Of a stretch of DNA of 64,000 nucleotides, positions 1-12,041 are shown in pieces (the first letter of the stretch is position 1; each line of letters begins with the position of its first letter). Source of the DNA: Limonium bicolor. Taxonomy: Eukaryota; Streptophyta; Magnoliopsida; Caryophyllales; Plumbaginaceae. Both the position numbers and the translations under genes were made by a program. The DNA is taken from assembly GCA_023374045.1 (NCBI GenBank), contig CM041782.1, positions 248,959,882 through 249,023,881 of the forward strand, in the 5' to 3' direction. The notes beneath the pieces are model-generated. The model worked only from the letters and a program-made list of their open reading frames with translations, had not been told where the DNA came from and made no database searches.

Positions 1-521
1 TCCGTAGACTCTCTTGTCTAGGGTTCGCTATTCCATCTCCCTTGCTTCACTGCGCGATTGTGTTTCTCTTCTTGTTGGCTACTCATGGTTCTCGCGACTG
101 CGAAGCATGTCGCCCCATGGTGCCATAAATTCCATTATCCTTGTGGTTGGGATCTTCATTCCTCCGCCATTAAGTGCGGTCCTTGTCATTCAACGGGAAC
201 CGTCTTCTGGACTTCCAGTTCTTGGACTCTTCCGTATGACAGGTTCCTTTTAATAAGGTTTGTTTTGTACTGCCATAACGGGTTTTACCCGAGTGTGAGA
301 GGTCTTTCCATCTCTCTGGCGTTCTTGTCCCAACTTACAACGGGGGACGCGGAGGGCAGGTATGGTTACTGTAGGTATCCAGATCACACTGGAAATTCCT
401 ATCTAGTGTCCTCACACACTAGCACTCAACCCTTAGCCCTAAGTCTCTACTTCCTAACTCGGTATTTTCCTAAACTCGGTATTTCATCCATCAGAGCGAT
501 ACTTCGCTCTGATACCACTTT
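1..521 (-). mobile_element. Gypsy B: 5' untranslated leader (partial element)
   Basis: Read on the minus strand this follows the primer-binding site at 505-517. The first bases (hairpin over the PBS, then repeated 'ataccgag' words) match the leaders of elements A and D closely, so B belongs to the same Tekay/Del-like group. I see no gag reading frame in these 521 bases; gag would lie beyond the left edge. The open frames on the plus strand here are fortuitous. Confidence 0.6.
505..517 (-). other. Primer-binding site of Gypsy B (initiator tRNA-Met type)
   Basis: The minus strand reads TGGTATCAGAGCG, the usual plant LTR-element PBS complementary to the 3' end of initiator tRNA-Met. It begins four bases inside the LTR terminus at 522. 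Positions 490-498 and 505-513 form a perfect 9-bp inverted repeat with a 6-base loop, so the PBS can pair with the bases just downstream of it in the RNA. Confidence 0.85.
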
Positions 522-1184
522 TGTAACACCCCTACCGCTAATACCGTCATTACCGTACCATACTTACCTTCGCAGCGGATATTACTTACTCAACGGCGGG
601 TGTACAATGCCGTTAGTCACCCACGTGACTAACAAGGCGAGTTACAATACTACATACTATCGGTCTGATGAATATGAACATACCGAGTGCTCTACACAAT
701 ACATTACTTTCCCTTGCATACCAATCCATAATTCGATACAACTCCAATATAATACTATACCGAGTATACTACAATCCGTACATTACCGATACAGTTTAGA
801 CATCCAAATTCATACTACGTTTACACATATAATTCCCTTTACTCAACTACCCATGCTTATGTAGCAGTCCCCGTCCTACTCTCTCGAACGGTGAACGGCT
901 TCGGTACCTGCACACTAAAAACGGTCCCCCGAGGGGGTCAGCTTACGCTGCATATGAAATCCGCATATACCGCGTGCTAACCGCGGTACGCCGACTACTT
1001 TGGGTCGGATATACATGGAGTTCATTTTACATGCACACATACATACTCATACTACAACAATACAATCAAAGATACCTACATAAATATACAAGTTCAATGC
1101 TTACTGAGGAAGACAATTCAATAGTCAACCGTTCATATTTGTTATACATTCATTACTCTTCGTACTGAGTTCGATATTCGTTAC

Positions 1185-1450
1185 CCTACTCATACTTACT
1201 CCTTACTCTTGCATACTCATCACTCCATGTTCAATGCCTTACTCGTACCCGATCCTTACTCTGTACTCGTTACTGTACTAGTGCATACTCACTACTCAAT
1301 TCTCCATACTTACTCTTACATACTCAATACTCTATACTTACTCATACGTACTCAATACTCGGTACTCATTACATACTCATACTTGCTTCTTACTCGATAC
1401 TCATTACTTTACTCATACATACGCAATACTCATTACTCATTACTTTGGTC
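1185..1450. repeat. Degenerate tact/catac short tandem repeats in LTR B
   Basis: Words such as tactcatac and tactcattac recur many times. On the minus strand this is gtatgagta, matching the shorter gtaagtaagtaag/gagtaaaag stretch of LTR A at 11210-11300. It looks like a local expansion of the same LTR segment. The open frame across it is a by-product of the repeat. Confidence 0.7.
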
Positions 1451-2574
1451 TCTGGGCGGAGTCATACACAAGACTCCCCACCGGACCTACAATACGAGGG
1501 CTATACGCTTAGCTCCTCAAATACTCAATGTCCATTCTTACCGGACTACTCATATTCCCAACACTCTTCTCTTAGAGCACAATACAATCTCATGGATTAG
1601 CCTAGAAGTATCTCTCTCGATAACCTCTGTTAGCTTGGGGAATTACCACCGTCTAGTATCCTCAGATTTAAGGGTTTCCCCAACATATCGAATACTCTCT
1701 CGTTCGGGGCATACTTACATCAGTCGGGTCCTCTCATAATGGGTCGACTAATTACTAAGGGGTTTGGAGATCCCTCATCATTCTTTGCTACTTTCATGGT
1801 TCATGTTTTGCACCAAGGTTAATTCCTCTAATAGAGGTTACTTATATACTTCCACTACTTTTCGTTTGTGGATTACTCATTTTGTTTCTCCTACCGTTAT
1901 CGGGAGGTTATTACTCCCGTACACTCTCTCACATTCTGGTGAGTTCATTGATTTACGTTATCGTTTATTGGTTCGTTGGTTTAGTGCGATGCTACGGTTC
2001 CATTGTTTCACACATGACTCTTACCACGAGTCTATACACAATAAGACTCATCTATGAGTCGGTCTACGCACTAAGTGAGGTCACACAATCAATCAAGAAA
2101 GGTTAGCTCAATCAACATACAACAAGACATGCAACGAAAGGCAATGATCCGTTTTCATGCTTTAGTCTTGATTAGCCGGCATACAGCACACAAATCAACG
2201 TAACTCGGTTAGCATACGGGGCATGAGGAAATCATACCTTTCACTGAAGTTAGCTCTACCATGTGTTCCCTTGTTCCTTGGTTCACACTTGTTCCACTGA
2301 TAATGTTTCAACATTATTATTAATACTATACTCTTACGATACACAAATAATTACTACTCCCGTACTTACCCCGTTATCCCGGTGTATTTAATGTTCTCAT
2401 ATTCTCAACTTACTTGGTTACTTTCTACACTTGTTTTCCTACTCATATACTTACTTTCTTACCCTTACTACTTCATTTATAGTGTACTACTACATATATA
2501 TGCATATATGTGTATAGGCATATATATATACATATGATTGTTATAATCATATAATAAAAATTTTTTTTTTTGAC

Positions 2575-2920
2575 TCGACCAGACTTGCGACCGACCTTGC
2601 AAGTCCGGTCCATTCCAGTAGCTACCAGTACGGGAAATTTTTCTGGCTCGACCGAACTTGCAAGTCCAGTCGCAAGTTCGGTCCATCCCAGTAGCTTGCA
2701 TTACGGGAATTTTTCCTGGCCGACCAAACTTGCAAGTCCGGTCGCAAGTTCGGTCCATTCCAGTAGGTTTATAACGGGAGAATTTTTCTGGTCCGACCGA
2801 ACTTGCATGTGCGGTCGCAAGTCTGGTCGATTCCAGAAGGCTTCCCGTCTTGTAAATCTGGGCTCGACCGAACTTGCAAGTCCGGTCCGGCCCAGTACTT
2901 CAGTTTTAAAGTCTGTTTTC
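2575..2920. repeat. Hairpin array in LTR B (about 73-bp units)
   Basis: About four to five tandem units, each containing GACCGAACTTGC and its reverse complement GCAAGTTCGGTC separated by about 10 bases (clear at about 2650, 2722 and 2795), followed by a 'ccagtag..acgggaattttt' spacer. Each unit can fold into a strong stem. Units differ by point changes. LTRs A, D and E have arrays of the same design but different sequence. Confidence 0.85.
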
Positions 2921-5014
2921 AGTCCTCTCTTTTACCCATTACTTCCCCAATCTTCCTACATGTAATCCCACATGTTTAAACACTATCTAGGCCCTCCAAA
3001 TTGCCTTAGTTCATCCAATGATTCCTTACTCTTCTCTAAATCCACATACACAATTTCTCCTTACTTCCTTTCAATTCTTACAATTGTTTTTCTTTACCCT
3101 CATGCTACAGATTTTCCTTCTAACCTTTACCATTCAATACTCCCTCTACCAATGCTACTCCTAGTATCCCAAATATATTTCCAAGCAATTACAATATCTA
3201 TACCCAAGTCTAGCATTCATTTTACTAATTCTTGCACATTAAATTCTCCTAACTTCTCCAATGTATTCTCATACACTTTGCTACAGATTTTACACTTCTT
3301 ATTCCTCATACTACAATTACCATTCCAATGGTCATTAAACATCTCTACTACCCCCAATACATACCTTGGTTCTCCCATTCACCAAGTCATTCTTTAATGC
3401 ACAATTCCTACCAAAATTTTGCCATAGCTCACCTATAATTCTTACTTATCCACACATACCCATCATCACCAAGATCGTTCCTATTCTAGCCATACCCATA
3501 CAAGGGTTCTACCAGCACTCATACTAAGCAATCTTAATACATCATTAATTCCTCAAAACACAATACCAATACACATACACAATTCCTTGGCTCTAAAGCC
3601 TTCAATCCACATACTTGTTCACAAATACCCAAACTTTCACAATTACGATTCTACTACATTATTTTGGTTTCTTTAAATTGGTTTACCCATTCCCATTATC
3701 CTAATGCATTAAAATTTCGCATTAAGGAAGAGCTCTTACCATGAGCTTAAATTTCCTTCATTTCCTTTCCACTTCTTCTCCTTCTCTTTTTCTTGCAAAA
3801 TCGACCATTTGGGGGATGGAGTTTCCAAACTCCATCCCAACACCCAAATTACATAAGGAGAATATAATTAGAATTCTAATCCCTTAAAACTTCACTAATT
3901 AAATGAAGAGTTTAGATTACCATTAGTTAGGGTTTTTACCTTGGGGCTTTTAAGAGAGGTTTTCAAGCCTTGAATGCAAAGGAGGGTTCCTCCACCATTG
4001 GAGAGTTGAACCAAGCTCAAACAAAGAAGAAACAAGGCATTACAAGAAGGGGCAAAAATCGGCCACCATAGAGAATGAAGGAAAAATGGATTTTTCTTGA
4101 AACTTTTTATCTTAGGAGGAAGAGGAGACTCCAAGCTTCACAATGGTGTGCTTTTCTCTTCAAATGGGGAAAACCCATGGAGATGAAGTTGCTCATTTTC
4201 GGATTTTGAAAAGATAGAAATGTAGAGCTTGAAGAGAGGAGTTCAAATATGTATTTTGTTTTTGATTTGGAGCTCACATGTGGATGGAGCATGAGGATGA
4301 AGGTGGAGTTGCCATGGAAGCCATGGGAGAGCTCCCAAAATCACCCCAAATCAGAGAAGGGAGGAAGGAGACGGTGAGAGAAAAAGAAAGGGGAGAGAGA
4401 AGAGGGAAAAGTGAGAATGAGAGGTGAGAGAGGGCTACTTCACTTTTATACTTTTTCTACTTTTTGATTTACTTATTTGTTACTTGTGTGTGTGAGAGTG
4501 AGCTGTTTATACCAGTAAAAACCGGCCCCCCTCTGTAATACTAGCTGGAGCATTTTTCGTCTTTTACAGAAAACGCTCGTTATTTTGCCCGGTTTTGATA
4601 CTATTCACTAACCGGGCCCGTTTTCCGGAATTTCCTCGTTTCTTTATTTTTATTGATTATTAAGCTTCCATAAATGCTTAATAATTATTATTTAATGATT
4701 TATAATTTTTACGGGTTTGTTTGACCACTTAAAATCACGTTTTCGGGTTTCCTCGAAAAATGTGCGCTAAAGCTCTATTAGCGTTTTAATACATTTCTGG
4801 GATCCATTTTCTTCGGGAATTATTCCCGTATACTAATTAGGCATGAATAAGCCTTAGGAATCCTTACGATACTATAACCGAGGTCTCGTACCTCCTATGG
4901 TTATTTAACGCTCATTTTAGCGTTTTCCGCTTTCTAGGCGTTTTTCTCATTTCTTTTTGGATTTATTTTCCTTACCAAAATTACTTAGGCGCTATTAGGC
5001 CTTTAAATACCATA

Positions 5015-5251
5015 CTCCCTCCGTCCCATTCACTTTGTCCCCTTTACTATTTGAGCTTGTCGTTTGACTTCAATATTTAACATGTAAGATAATATATTTT
5101 TATAAATTTTTTTTTATAATAGAATCTTTATGTGAAAAACTATATATTGTAAAAATTATTTTTTAAAAATTATTTTATCTTATATATTTAATATTGAAGT
5201 GGAAAAGCGTGCCAAAAAGCAAATGAGACACTTATGACGGGACGGAGGTAG
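5015..5251. mobile_element. Stowaway-type MITE inside LTR B
   Basis: Terminal inverted repeats CTCCCTCCGTCCCA and (right end, reverse complement) CTACCTCCGTCCCG, flanked by TA at 5013-5014 and 5252-5253. It is 237 bp, AT-rich and without coding capacity. These ends and the TA duplication are typical of Tc1/mariner-derived Stowaway MITEs. Confidence 0.9.
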
Positions 5252-5295
5252 TATTAAAATATTCTAATCACCATATTTAAGTTCGGGGTATTTCA

Positions 5296-7528
5296 CTAGA
5301 AGTTAGGGACGTTACACGCCACGTATTACTACCTAATAACGCAAGGCTCTAAACTGATGTACGCAAATAAGTCCCAAAATACTATTTGTATATATAGTAT
5401 AATCAAAGTGTAGCAAAAGTATCCTCAATTCACAATACCATGTAAATGTCAAAATAGAATTCAAAAGTGTGAAGGTCAAACGCTACTAAGGCCCGTAGGC
5501 TACAAATGTTGAACATGAATGTATCAAATAATTTGTATGGGCTATAAGCTAAGCTCCAAAGAGTCGAAGAAAGTGATCCTCGCTGATCAATCTGTAATGT
5601 TAGTGAAAGTAGGGGAGTGAGCACACAACTATGCTCAGTAGATGACTAACTTCATCAACCAGCATGCTCAAAACATTTGCAGATATCATTATAAATCCAA
5701 AAGATAAACATATAGGAATATATGCTTTCCAAACAAATGCCAGAAGCAGAAGTCCAGCTTAATAGAACTAAAAAAGAATTCAGAGCAGACAGGTTTTCAA
5801 ACAGAGTGGGACACTGGATACCAAAGCATATAGACAGAACAGATAGAATCCGTGAATAGAATGAGGAAACCTCACTCGTAAACAGAACAGGTGAAACCTG
5901 TGAACAGAACGGGGTAGACACCCATGGCAAATAACAGAATGATGTCCTACGCAGCGCGCTACGAGATAGCTAAACCAGCCATTCACGGTTCAGACAAAGA
6001 GATACCAGGTCCCAAAACAGAAGCTTAAATAATAATAAGCATATATGCACCACTTGCACCACAACACATTTAGAAAGCTTAATTATCAATAGGGAATACC
6101 ACCCACAAACAGAAGTCAAAATGGAGCTCAAGCGAGCATGTTTAGGCAAAAACAGAGGCATGTCCGAACTTGTGTCCGAACGTCAAAGTTCGGACACAAG
6201 TCGAGACTTAGAAGGTGAGAAATTAGAATGTCCGAACATGTGTCCAAACGTCAATGTTCGGTCACAGGTCGAGACTTAAAATCAGAGATGTCCGGACATG
6301 CGTCCGAACTTCAAAGCTTGGACAAGTTCCGAAAAATAATTACGTGGTGAAGTCTGAACTTGTGTCCGGACATCAATGCTCGGACACAAGTCGAACTGAA
6401 AATAGAAGAAAGCAGAAGGGGCGTCCGAACTTCTGTCCGGACTTACAAGTTTAGACACAAGTCGAAACTCGTAAGCCGGATCCGTCCACGCACCCCGTCC
6501 GAACTTACATGTTCGGACGGAAGTTCGGAGACATGTAAAAACGCGGAAATCAGAGGGCTTAGCAGGGTCTATCCGAACATGTCAAAATACAGAATTTCAG
6601 AAAACGCAAACACGCAAGTAGTTCACCAAAATGCACCAAAACATAGTGTAATTGCAGAATTGTTTTTCAACACAACTTTGGGGGTTTTTGGTAGTCAAAA
6701 CAGTGCACAATCAGAGGGTAAAAAGCATTTAATAAACGCAAGACATGTCACAATCAGAATCCGATTTAAACTCCCCATAGCCGAACATACGGATTGAATC
6801 CATCAGCCACCTGCCTCGATAATTTGCAAAAACATTTCCCAATCTGGAGCAGGATAATCAACCCAACGCAACCAAGGCAACGCAGACCGACACAAATCCC
6901 ACTAGTCACTGAAATTACCATTAAACGTAGAGACAAAACCCCGATCAGAAACCGATAGAATTCTCAAATCCATAAACCATGGACAACGCAATGTCAGCCC
7001 TCACCTGAATCTGATAATGAGGAAACCACCGAGGGGAAAACCGAACGCAGCCGCGCAGAAGACTACTGATTCTGTCAATCAGGTTGCAGAGAGCCGCAAT
7101 CAAAACGGCGAAGTTTCCAAATCAATTGAGGGGAAAAATAATACGACAAATCATACCTTAATCCGATTTTGGGAATTGTTGGAAGGAGGAACCCACAACC
7201 GAACTTCAATTACAAAATCAGTACCAGCAAGGTCCTGACAGATCAAGAAGCATGATGTGTGTTGAGAGAGATAGGAGAGATGAGAGAGAGGAACGTCTTA
7301 ACAGTTTGTAAAGTGGAATGGGAATGAGATCGTGATTGAGAAAGTAAAGAAATGACTGATTAATATAATCAAAATTAATCAGCATTTACCATTAATTAGA
7401 AGGACGGGAAAAGACCAACTCATCCTCCTCTTTAATTCAAAGGACATCCATGTCCTGAATTCACAAAAAGCTAACTTAAGTTAAAGATGTAACGAAATAA
7501 AATCTACATTGAACTTTGGGTTATAACA
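5296..7528 (-). mobile_element. LTR E: long Gypsy-like LTR interrupted by Gypsy B
   Basis: On the minus strand this has the plan of LTRs A, B and D: a pyrimidine-rich stretch near 7250-7320, a hairpin array at 6165-6535, and a terminal part containing 'ggcgtgtaac' that resembles the end of LTR D. The last part before B reads tgtaacgtccctaacttctag, so B seems to have inserted near the 3' end of this LTR. The 5' end is uncertain; a TGTTATAACCC starting at 7528 is my best guess. No coding sequence is seen. It could be a 5' LTR or a solo LTR. Confidence 0.45.
6165..6535. repeat. Hairpin array in LTR E
   Basis: About six imperfect units of 60-70 bp, each with CTTGTGTCCGAAC and its reverse complement GTTCGGACACAAG around a short spacer (perfect 13-bp arms near 6170-6200), then 'tcgagactt'. 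Later units are more diverged. Same design as the arrays in LTRs A, B and D but different sequence. Confidence 0.85.
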
Positions 7529-7749
7529 CTTACACCAACTATTACATCTCCTTGTCATCAAATGATTAGTCCCTCTAAAGGATGAAAATAGGTCTTTAAT
7601 ACCTTGGATTTGTCTTTGATGTACTGTTTACTCTACCGTAAAAGACTCAATGTGTCCTTTTTGCTGATAAATCATCTTGCACACTTGTTCACATTGTCAA
7701 ACACTCTCTGGGGTATCTTTACTGGCTTCCTCAAATATTTTTCATCCAT

Positions 7750-8151
7750 CTGGAAGTCCCCCGTGATGAAGCTACTTCTGAACCTCCTAGGGATATGGAT
7801 ATTATCAATCAAAATTTTGTTAACCGTTTATCCTCCATGGACAAGAGTGCTCTATTGCCTCGCCAGTTCCCACTAGTGCCACTATCCAGCCTTCGACTAA
7901 GCCTGTTGCGTCTAAGGACAACCGTACGGCTAACTCAACGAAAATGTGGATCGCCTCATCACTACTCTAGATATGCTAGTGGCCTTTGTGCATCAGCTCC
8001 CTGACAATGTCATTGATCCTATGGCGGAAGGATTCAAGATGGTCTTGGATCGAGTACAGGAGATCGAAGGTGCTTGTTCCAACTTGGCTGTAGAGACCAA
8101 ATCCTCCACTACCCAGCTTCAGCCACCCCTTCATGCAACATCCTCTGCATA
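7750..8151 (+). pseudogene. Unidentified coding fragment, probably degraded
   Basis: Two overlapping frames look protein-like: one starting near 7795 (MDIINQNFVNRL...) and another at 7946-8152 ending in a stop (MDRLITTLDMLVAF... with an amphipathic helical look). They would join with a frame change near 7850-7950. I do not recognise the family. It ends about 110 bp before Gypsy A, and the other side of A (28717 on) looks like the 3' end of a Copia-type element, so this may be a remnant of that element's last open frame. A host exon is not excluded. Confidence 0.3.
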
Positions 8152-8654
8152 GCTGTGTTATGTGTGTGTCATTAGTCTGTTGGTAGTTAGTGGGTGCGTG
8201 TTTTAAAGACTATTTTTTTCTCTTGAATTCGTAGACTGACTCTGGCTGTGTGTTTGTGCTTGAAATACCCCGAAATTAAAAATAGTGATTAATTAGTTTA
8301 ATGAGTAATTTAGAAGCTTAATTATGTCTAAATAATCATGAGGGAACAAATCCCGAAGAAAACGGATCCTTAAAACGGATTAAAAGCACTAATGAACCTT
8401 AAAGCGTGTTTTTCAAGGAAACCGGGAAAACGTGACTTTAAGCGGGTCAAATAGACTCGTAATAATTTTGGTCAACTAAATAGCCATTAATAAACATTAG
8501 TGAAGGTCTAGGACCAATAAAATCAATAAAAGGAGAAAATAGTAAAAACTGTCAAAAACGGGAAGTTATGGGGTAAAAACATAAATAACCCAAACTTGTG
8601 TGTCCACTATTGAAAATAAAAATGTAAAATCAGTTTGTGTGTGTGGGTGCAGCC

Positions 8655-8830
8655 GATTTCACTTCCCTCTCTCACACTCTCTTATTCTCTTCTTATATGT
8701 AAAAGACAAAACAAATAAAAGCAAAAAGCAACTTACTTTATGACTCTCTCTCCTATCCCTCACAAACCCCACGTACTGCACCTCTTCTTTCTCTACTTTC
8801 TTCTTCCTTCTTCACTACTGCTATGGCAAT
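8655..8830 (+). promoter_or_regulatory. Likely core promoter/TSS region of LTR A (pyrimidine patch)
   Basis: A run of ctctctcacactctcttatt-type sequence, then a TATA-like cttatatgtaaaag at about 8692-8706, then more CT-rich sequence. LTR D has a similar CT-rich block at 55965-56035. Such Y-patches are common at plant transcription starts. Spliceable AAG|GTAAG sites follow in both. The start site itself is inferred. Confidence 0.4.
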
Positions 8831-10128
8831 TTGAAGAACCCACTCACAGCAGCTCACTTGTATCCAATCTTTGAAACCCCAAATCACCTCCAAATGCTAC
8901 AAAAATTATACCGTTGAATTCGTCTTGCTTTGGAGATCGTTCTACACCCTTCAAAAATCAAAAACCTTCAACTTCAATTTTGAGGGTATAATAGTTTTGG
9001 AGTCTAAGGAGCACCATTTGAAGCTTCATCTTCTTCTTCATGTTCTAAGGTAAGAAAAAGACCAAAGCTCTCTTCCGTTCCATTTTTCCTTGCAAAAACC
9101 AAAACTCACGTGATCACCATTGTTCCCCATCCAGCCGTTTTTGGTGTTCCACCTTAAGAGCTGAAGCATTGTCGTTTTCTACTCAAAACTCCATTAGAAG
9201 CTCAAGGTAAGACTTCCTAAGAGTTTTAAATGAATTCTCATAAGTTAGAGTTTAAAACCTACGTTTGAAATTTACTAGTTTTGTGTGTGTTTGGGTATGC
9301 CTTGTTACATGGTGTAGCTTGGCTAAATAAAATCAAGAAAACAAAGAAGTAAAGAGGAGCTGTAAAGGAGAAGGAAAGAAAGGAAAAGAAACAAGAACTC
9401 ATGGTAATGAAATGTCTCTGTACAGTTTTGATGTTTGTGTATGTATAAGTGCATTGCTTTAGCAATGGTTTAAAACCACCGTAGCAATAGGAAAGGAATG
9501 GGTATATTAATGTGAATGGTATTTGTAGTTTGAAGCTTTTGAAAACAAGAAAATAATATGCTAAGTGTAAATGTTAAGTGTGCAGTAGGTGTTAGAATTT
9601 TGTGTGGGAATGGTGTGTATATTGAGCAGGTTGTGAGCTATGTTGAGTGTGCAAAATTATGTGGTGAGAACACTTAGAAATGTAGGGAACCTATGTCAAA
9701 ATTTGGTTAGAAATTAGAGACTTGGTTATTGTTAGAAAAGAATGAAACAGAGAGGTTTGTAGAGAAGAAAAGAATGAGATTTTCACTTGTTTTGTAACAG
9801 GAGGAAGAGATGTAGATGAGTGGAGTTAGAAATGGTGTAATGGGAGGTGTTGAACTAAGTTATGCTAGGTTGAGAGTCATTTACCTATTGGGAAGAAGAA
9901 GGGAAAAATCTGTTACATTGGTTGAAGAAGAAAACTGCAATAGAGGGAAAAATTTAGCAGTAAAAATATGTAAGTTGACAGACAAAGTTATAGGTTAGAT
10001 TAGGGTAGTTTAAAATGCTTAATCAATGCCAAAACATGCTAGATTATATGTAGGAATATTAGGGAAGAGATTGGTAGAAGTTTGGAGTTGAAACTAGTTC
10101 AAAAACGCATTTATTTTACAAATCTATA

Positions 10129-10391
10129 GGTGGTCCGGGTCTGTAAACCGGTATAGATACCCGGACCATACAGAAAAGGTGACAGAATGTTATATCGATG
10201 GAGTGGTCCGGGTTTACAAACTAGGACACTAACCCGGACCACCCCTAAATCATACCCATGAATTATACAAAGCATGTGGTCCGGGTTTGTAAAGGAGTAC
10301 ACCAACCCGGACCATACAAAAAACATACCCGAGACTTATACAAGGTGGTGGTCCGGGTTCGTAAACCCGGACAATGACCCGGACCACCTCA
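10129..10391. repeat. Hairpin array in LTR A (four units)
   Basis: Four units of roughly 65 bp each read GGTCCGGGT, about 15-20 variable bases, then ACCCGGACC; clear pairs are near 10130-10166, 10205-10240, 10270-10313 and 10349-10386. Spacers contain 'tatacaa' words. The second copy in the 3' LTR (20660-20920) has the same four units, with changes in some arms. Confidence 0.88.
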
Positions 10392-12041
10392 ATTTTTGTA
10401 CAGAACCTATTTTAAAGCTAATCTAAGGTAGGGTAATAAAGGGTAATGATAGTATAAGATAATTAAGACATGATTAATGATGTTTAAAGGTCATTAAGGC
10501 CATAAACAAGCTTAGAAAATAATTGTAAGTAAATAACCTAAGTACTTGTATTTGAATAACAATGAAATAGTAAGTATAAACCAGGAAATATTAGGGAAAT
10601 AAATAGTGAGGTTAAGTATGAATAATTAACCACCCAATTGTATGTATATGATAGGACTTGAATTGTGAACACCGGAGGAAAGTCGGTTACAAGTACAACG
10701 GTGAATGGTATGAACTTCTCATGCCCCGTATGCTACCTTGGTTACTCTGATTTGTGTGTTGTGTGCTAATTGATCACCAAATAAGATAAATGCATGAATC
10801 GGAATTATTATGCTTACTTGTGAATACATGATGTTGTTCCTTGTTTGGATATTTTCTTAAATAATAGTTTGTATAATTCATGAAATGTATGGATGAATAT
10901 GAGTGTGTGTATGCATGATATTTTGTATTGTTACCGAATGTTATTGTGATTGGACATCTAACTGATTCCTAACAAGCTAACCAATCTAACTTAATAAATT
11001 GGTAATTAAATTGGAATGAGTAGAAGTCCGATATAGTTTTGGCCACGCGTGAGGAGGCGGAGTCACAAGAGGTTGGCTCCAATTCCTGGCTCTTAACTGG
11101 TCCACGGCCTAAACCCCTTAAATGGGTAGCATCCTGGATTGGTGAGCCGAGTAAAACCCGGTGGTGGGACTGTGTAGTCCCTGCCCGGAGGTCATACCGA
11201 CTTAACATGAGTAAAAGTAAGTAAGTAAGAATGAGTAAACAAGTATGGTAAAGTAAGTAAGTAAAGTAAGAGAAAGTATTGTGTAATGAGTAAAAGAGTA
11301 ATAAGCATCCGATTAACCCGGATGTGTAATTTGGCTAACCCTTGTGAAGGTAAGTGTTGTGTATGCTATTGTAATGCTATTTGACTTATGTATTGTATTG
11401 TATATGATTGTATGTTGTATGTAAAGCATGTATGTATGTATGAAATTAATGAACCGCATGTACAGTCGACCTTAAATAGTCGGTGTACCCTAGTTAGCAC
11501 GCGGTATACGCGAAGTTTATATGCAGCTTTTTGCTGAGCCCCTTGGGGCGATGTTTTTATATGTACAAGCCCTCGAGACGGGTGAAGACTATGAAGAGCT
11601 TAAGTTGATTTCTTTTTCTCTGTAATTAATGAATTGTGAAAGGTGTACTATGTTGTACACGGCTATAGCTTTTTGTTAGCCGGTGTACCATGGGGTACAC
11701 CCTTTTTGGATAATGAAAGTACTAGGAGATGGTATAGATGAGTAGTTGGTAGAAACTCATTACTTTTGGGAAGATTGAAAAGGAATGTAATTAACGATAC
11801 TTGATACTCGGTAATCGAGCAATGTAAGTATGTGATCTTTTGTATTGGTATTTAATGTAGTAGCTCGGTATATCTAGACATCAGACTGTGACTGTAAGTA
11901 GTGTAAGCCTAGCTAGCCGTATGGGCGGTTAGCGGCGTTGTATCACCCGCCGTAGTAGTAGTATTTCTGCTGCGACGTAGTAGGATAATTAGGGCGATTA
12001 GGCGGTAAGTAAAGGATTAGCGGTAAGGGTGTTACAAAAAG

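Larger units (their letters stand above)
522..5295 (-). mobile_element. Gypsy B: 5' LTR (minus strand)
   Basis: The LTR runs on the minus strand from TGAAATACCCCG (ending at 5295) to GGGGTGTTACA (ending at 522), the same terminal words as LTRs A and D. It is about 4.77 kb including a 237-bp Stowaway MITE. Read on the minus strand it holds a GA/CT-rich promoter-proximal part, AAG|GTAAAA-type splice-donor-like sites near 3940, a hairpin array at 2575-2920, a 'catgccccgtatgctaac' block shared with A, and a C/G-rich stem near 930-940. The other LTR is outside the window, so the target duplication (ctaga expected at 5296-5300) cannot be checked. Confidence 0.75.
8261..12036 (+). mobile_element. 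Gypsy A: 5' LTR
   Basis: Starts TGAAATACCCCG and ends GGGTGTTACA, 3776 bp, followed after five bases by the PBS. The same sequence recurs as the 3' LTR from 18607. The five bases before it (GTGCT, 8256-8260) match those after the 3' LTR (GTGTT, 28717-28721) at four of five positions, consistent with an aged 5-bp target duplication. Contents in order: a CT-rich promoter-like segment, several AAG|GTAAG donor-like sites (9049, 9206), a hairpin array (10129-10391), a 'catgccccgtatgctacc' block and a CCCCTTGGGG stem near 11540. Confidence 0.92.

Noticed and set aside
58..864. 268-codon plus-strand frame
   Set aside because: It runs across the PBS and LTR end of minus-strand Gypsy B, has no domain, and its composition follows the repeats.
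6165..6535. CRISPR-like array
   Set aside because: Units are adjacent dyads with diverged spacers inside a plant LTR; there are no unique spacers and no cas genes.
11039..11224. Matching 61-codon frames in both LTRs of A (also 21567-21752)
   Set aside because: They are the same LTR segment twice, without domains; the frame is not seen in LTRs B, C or D.
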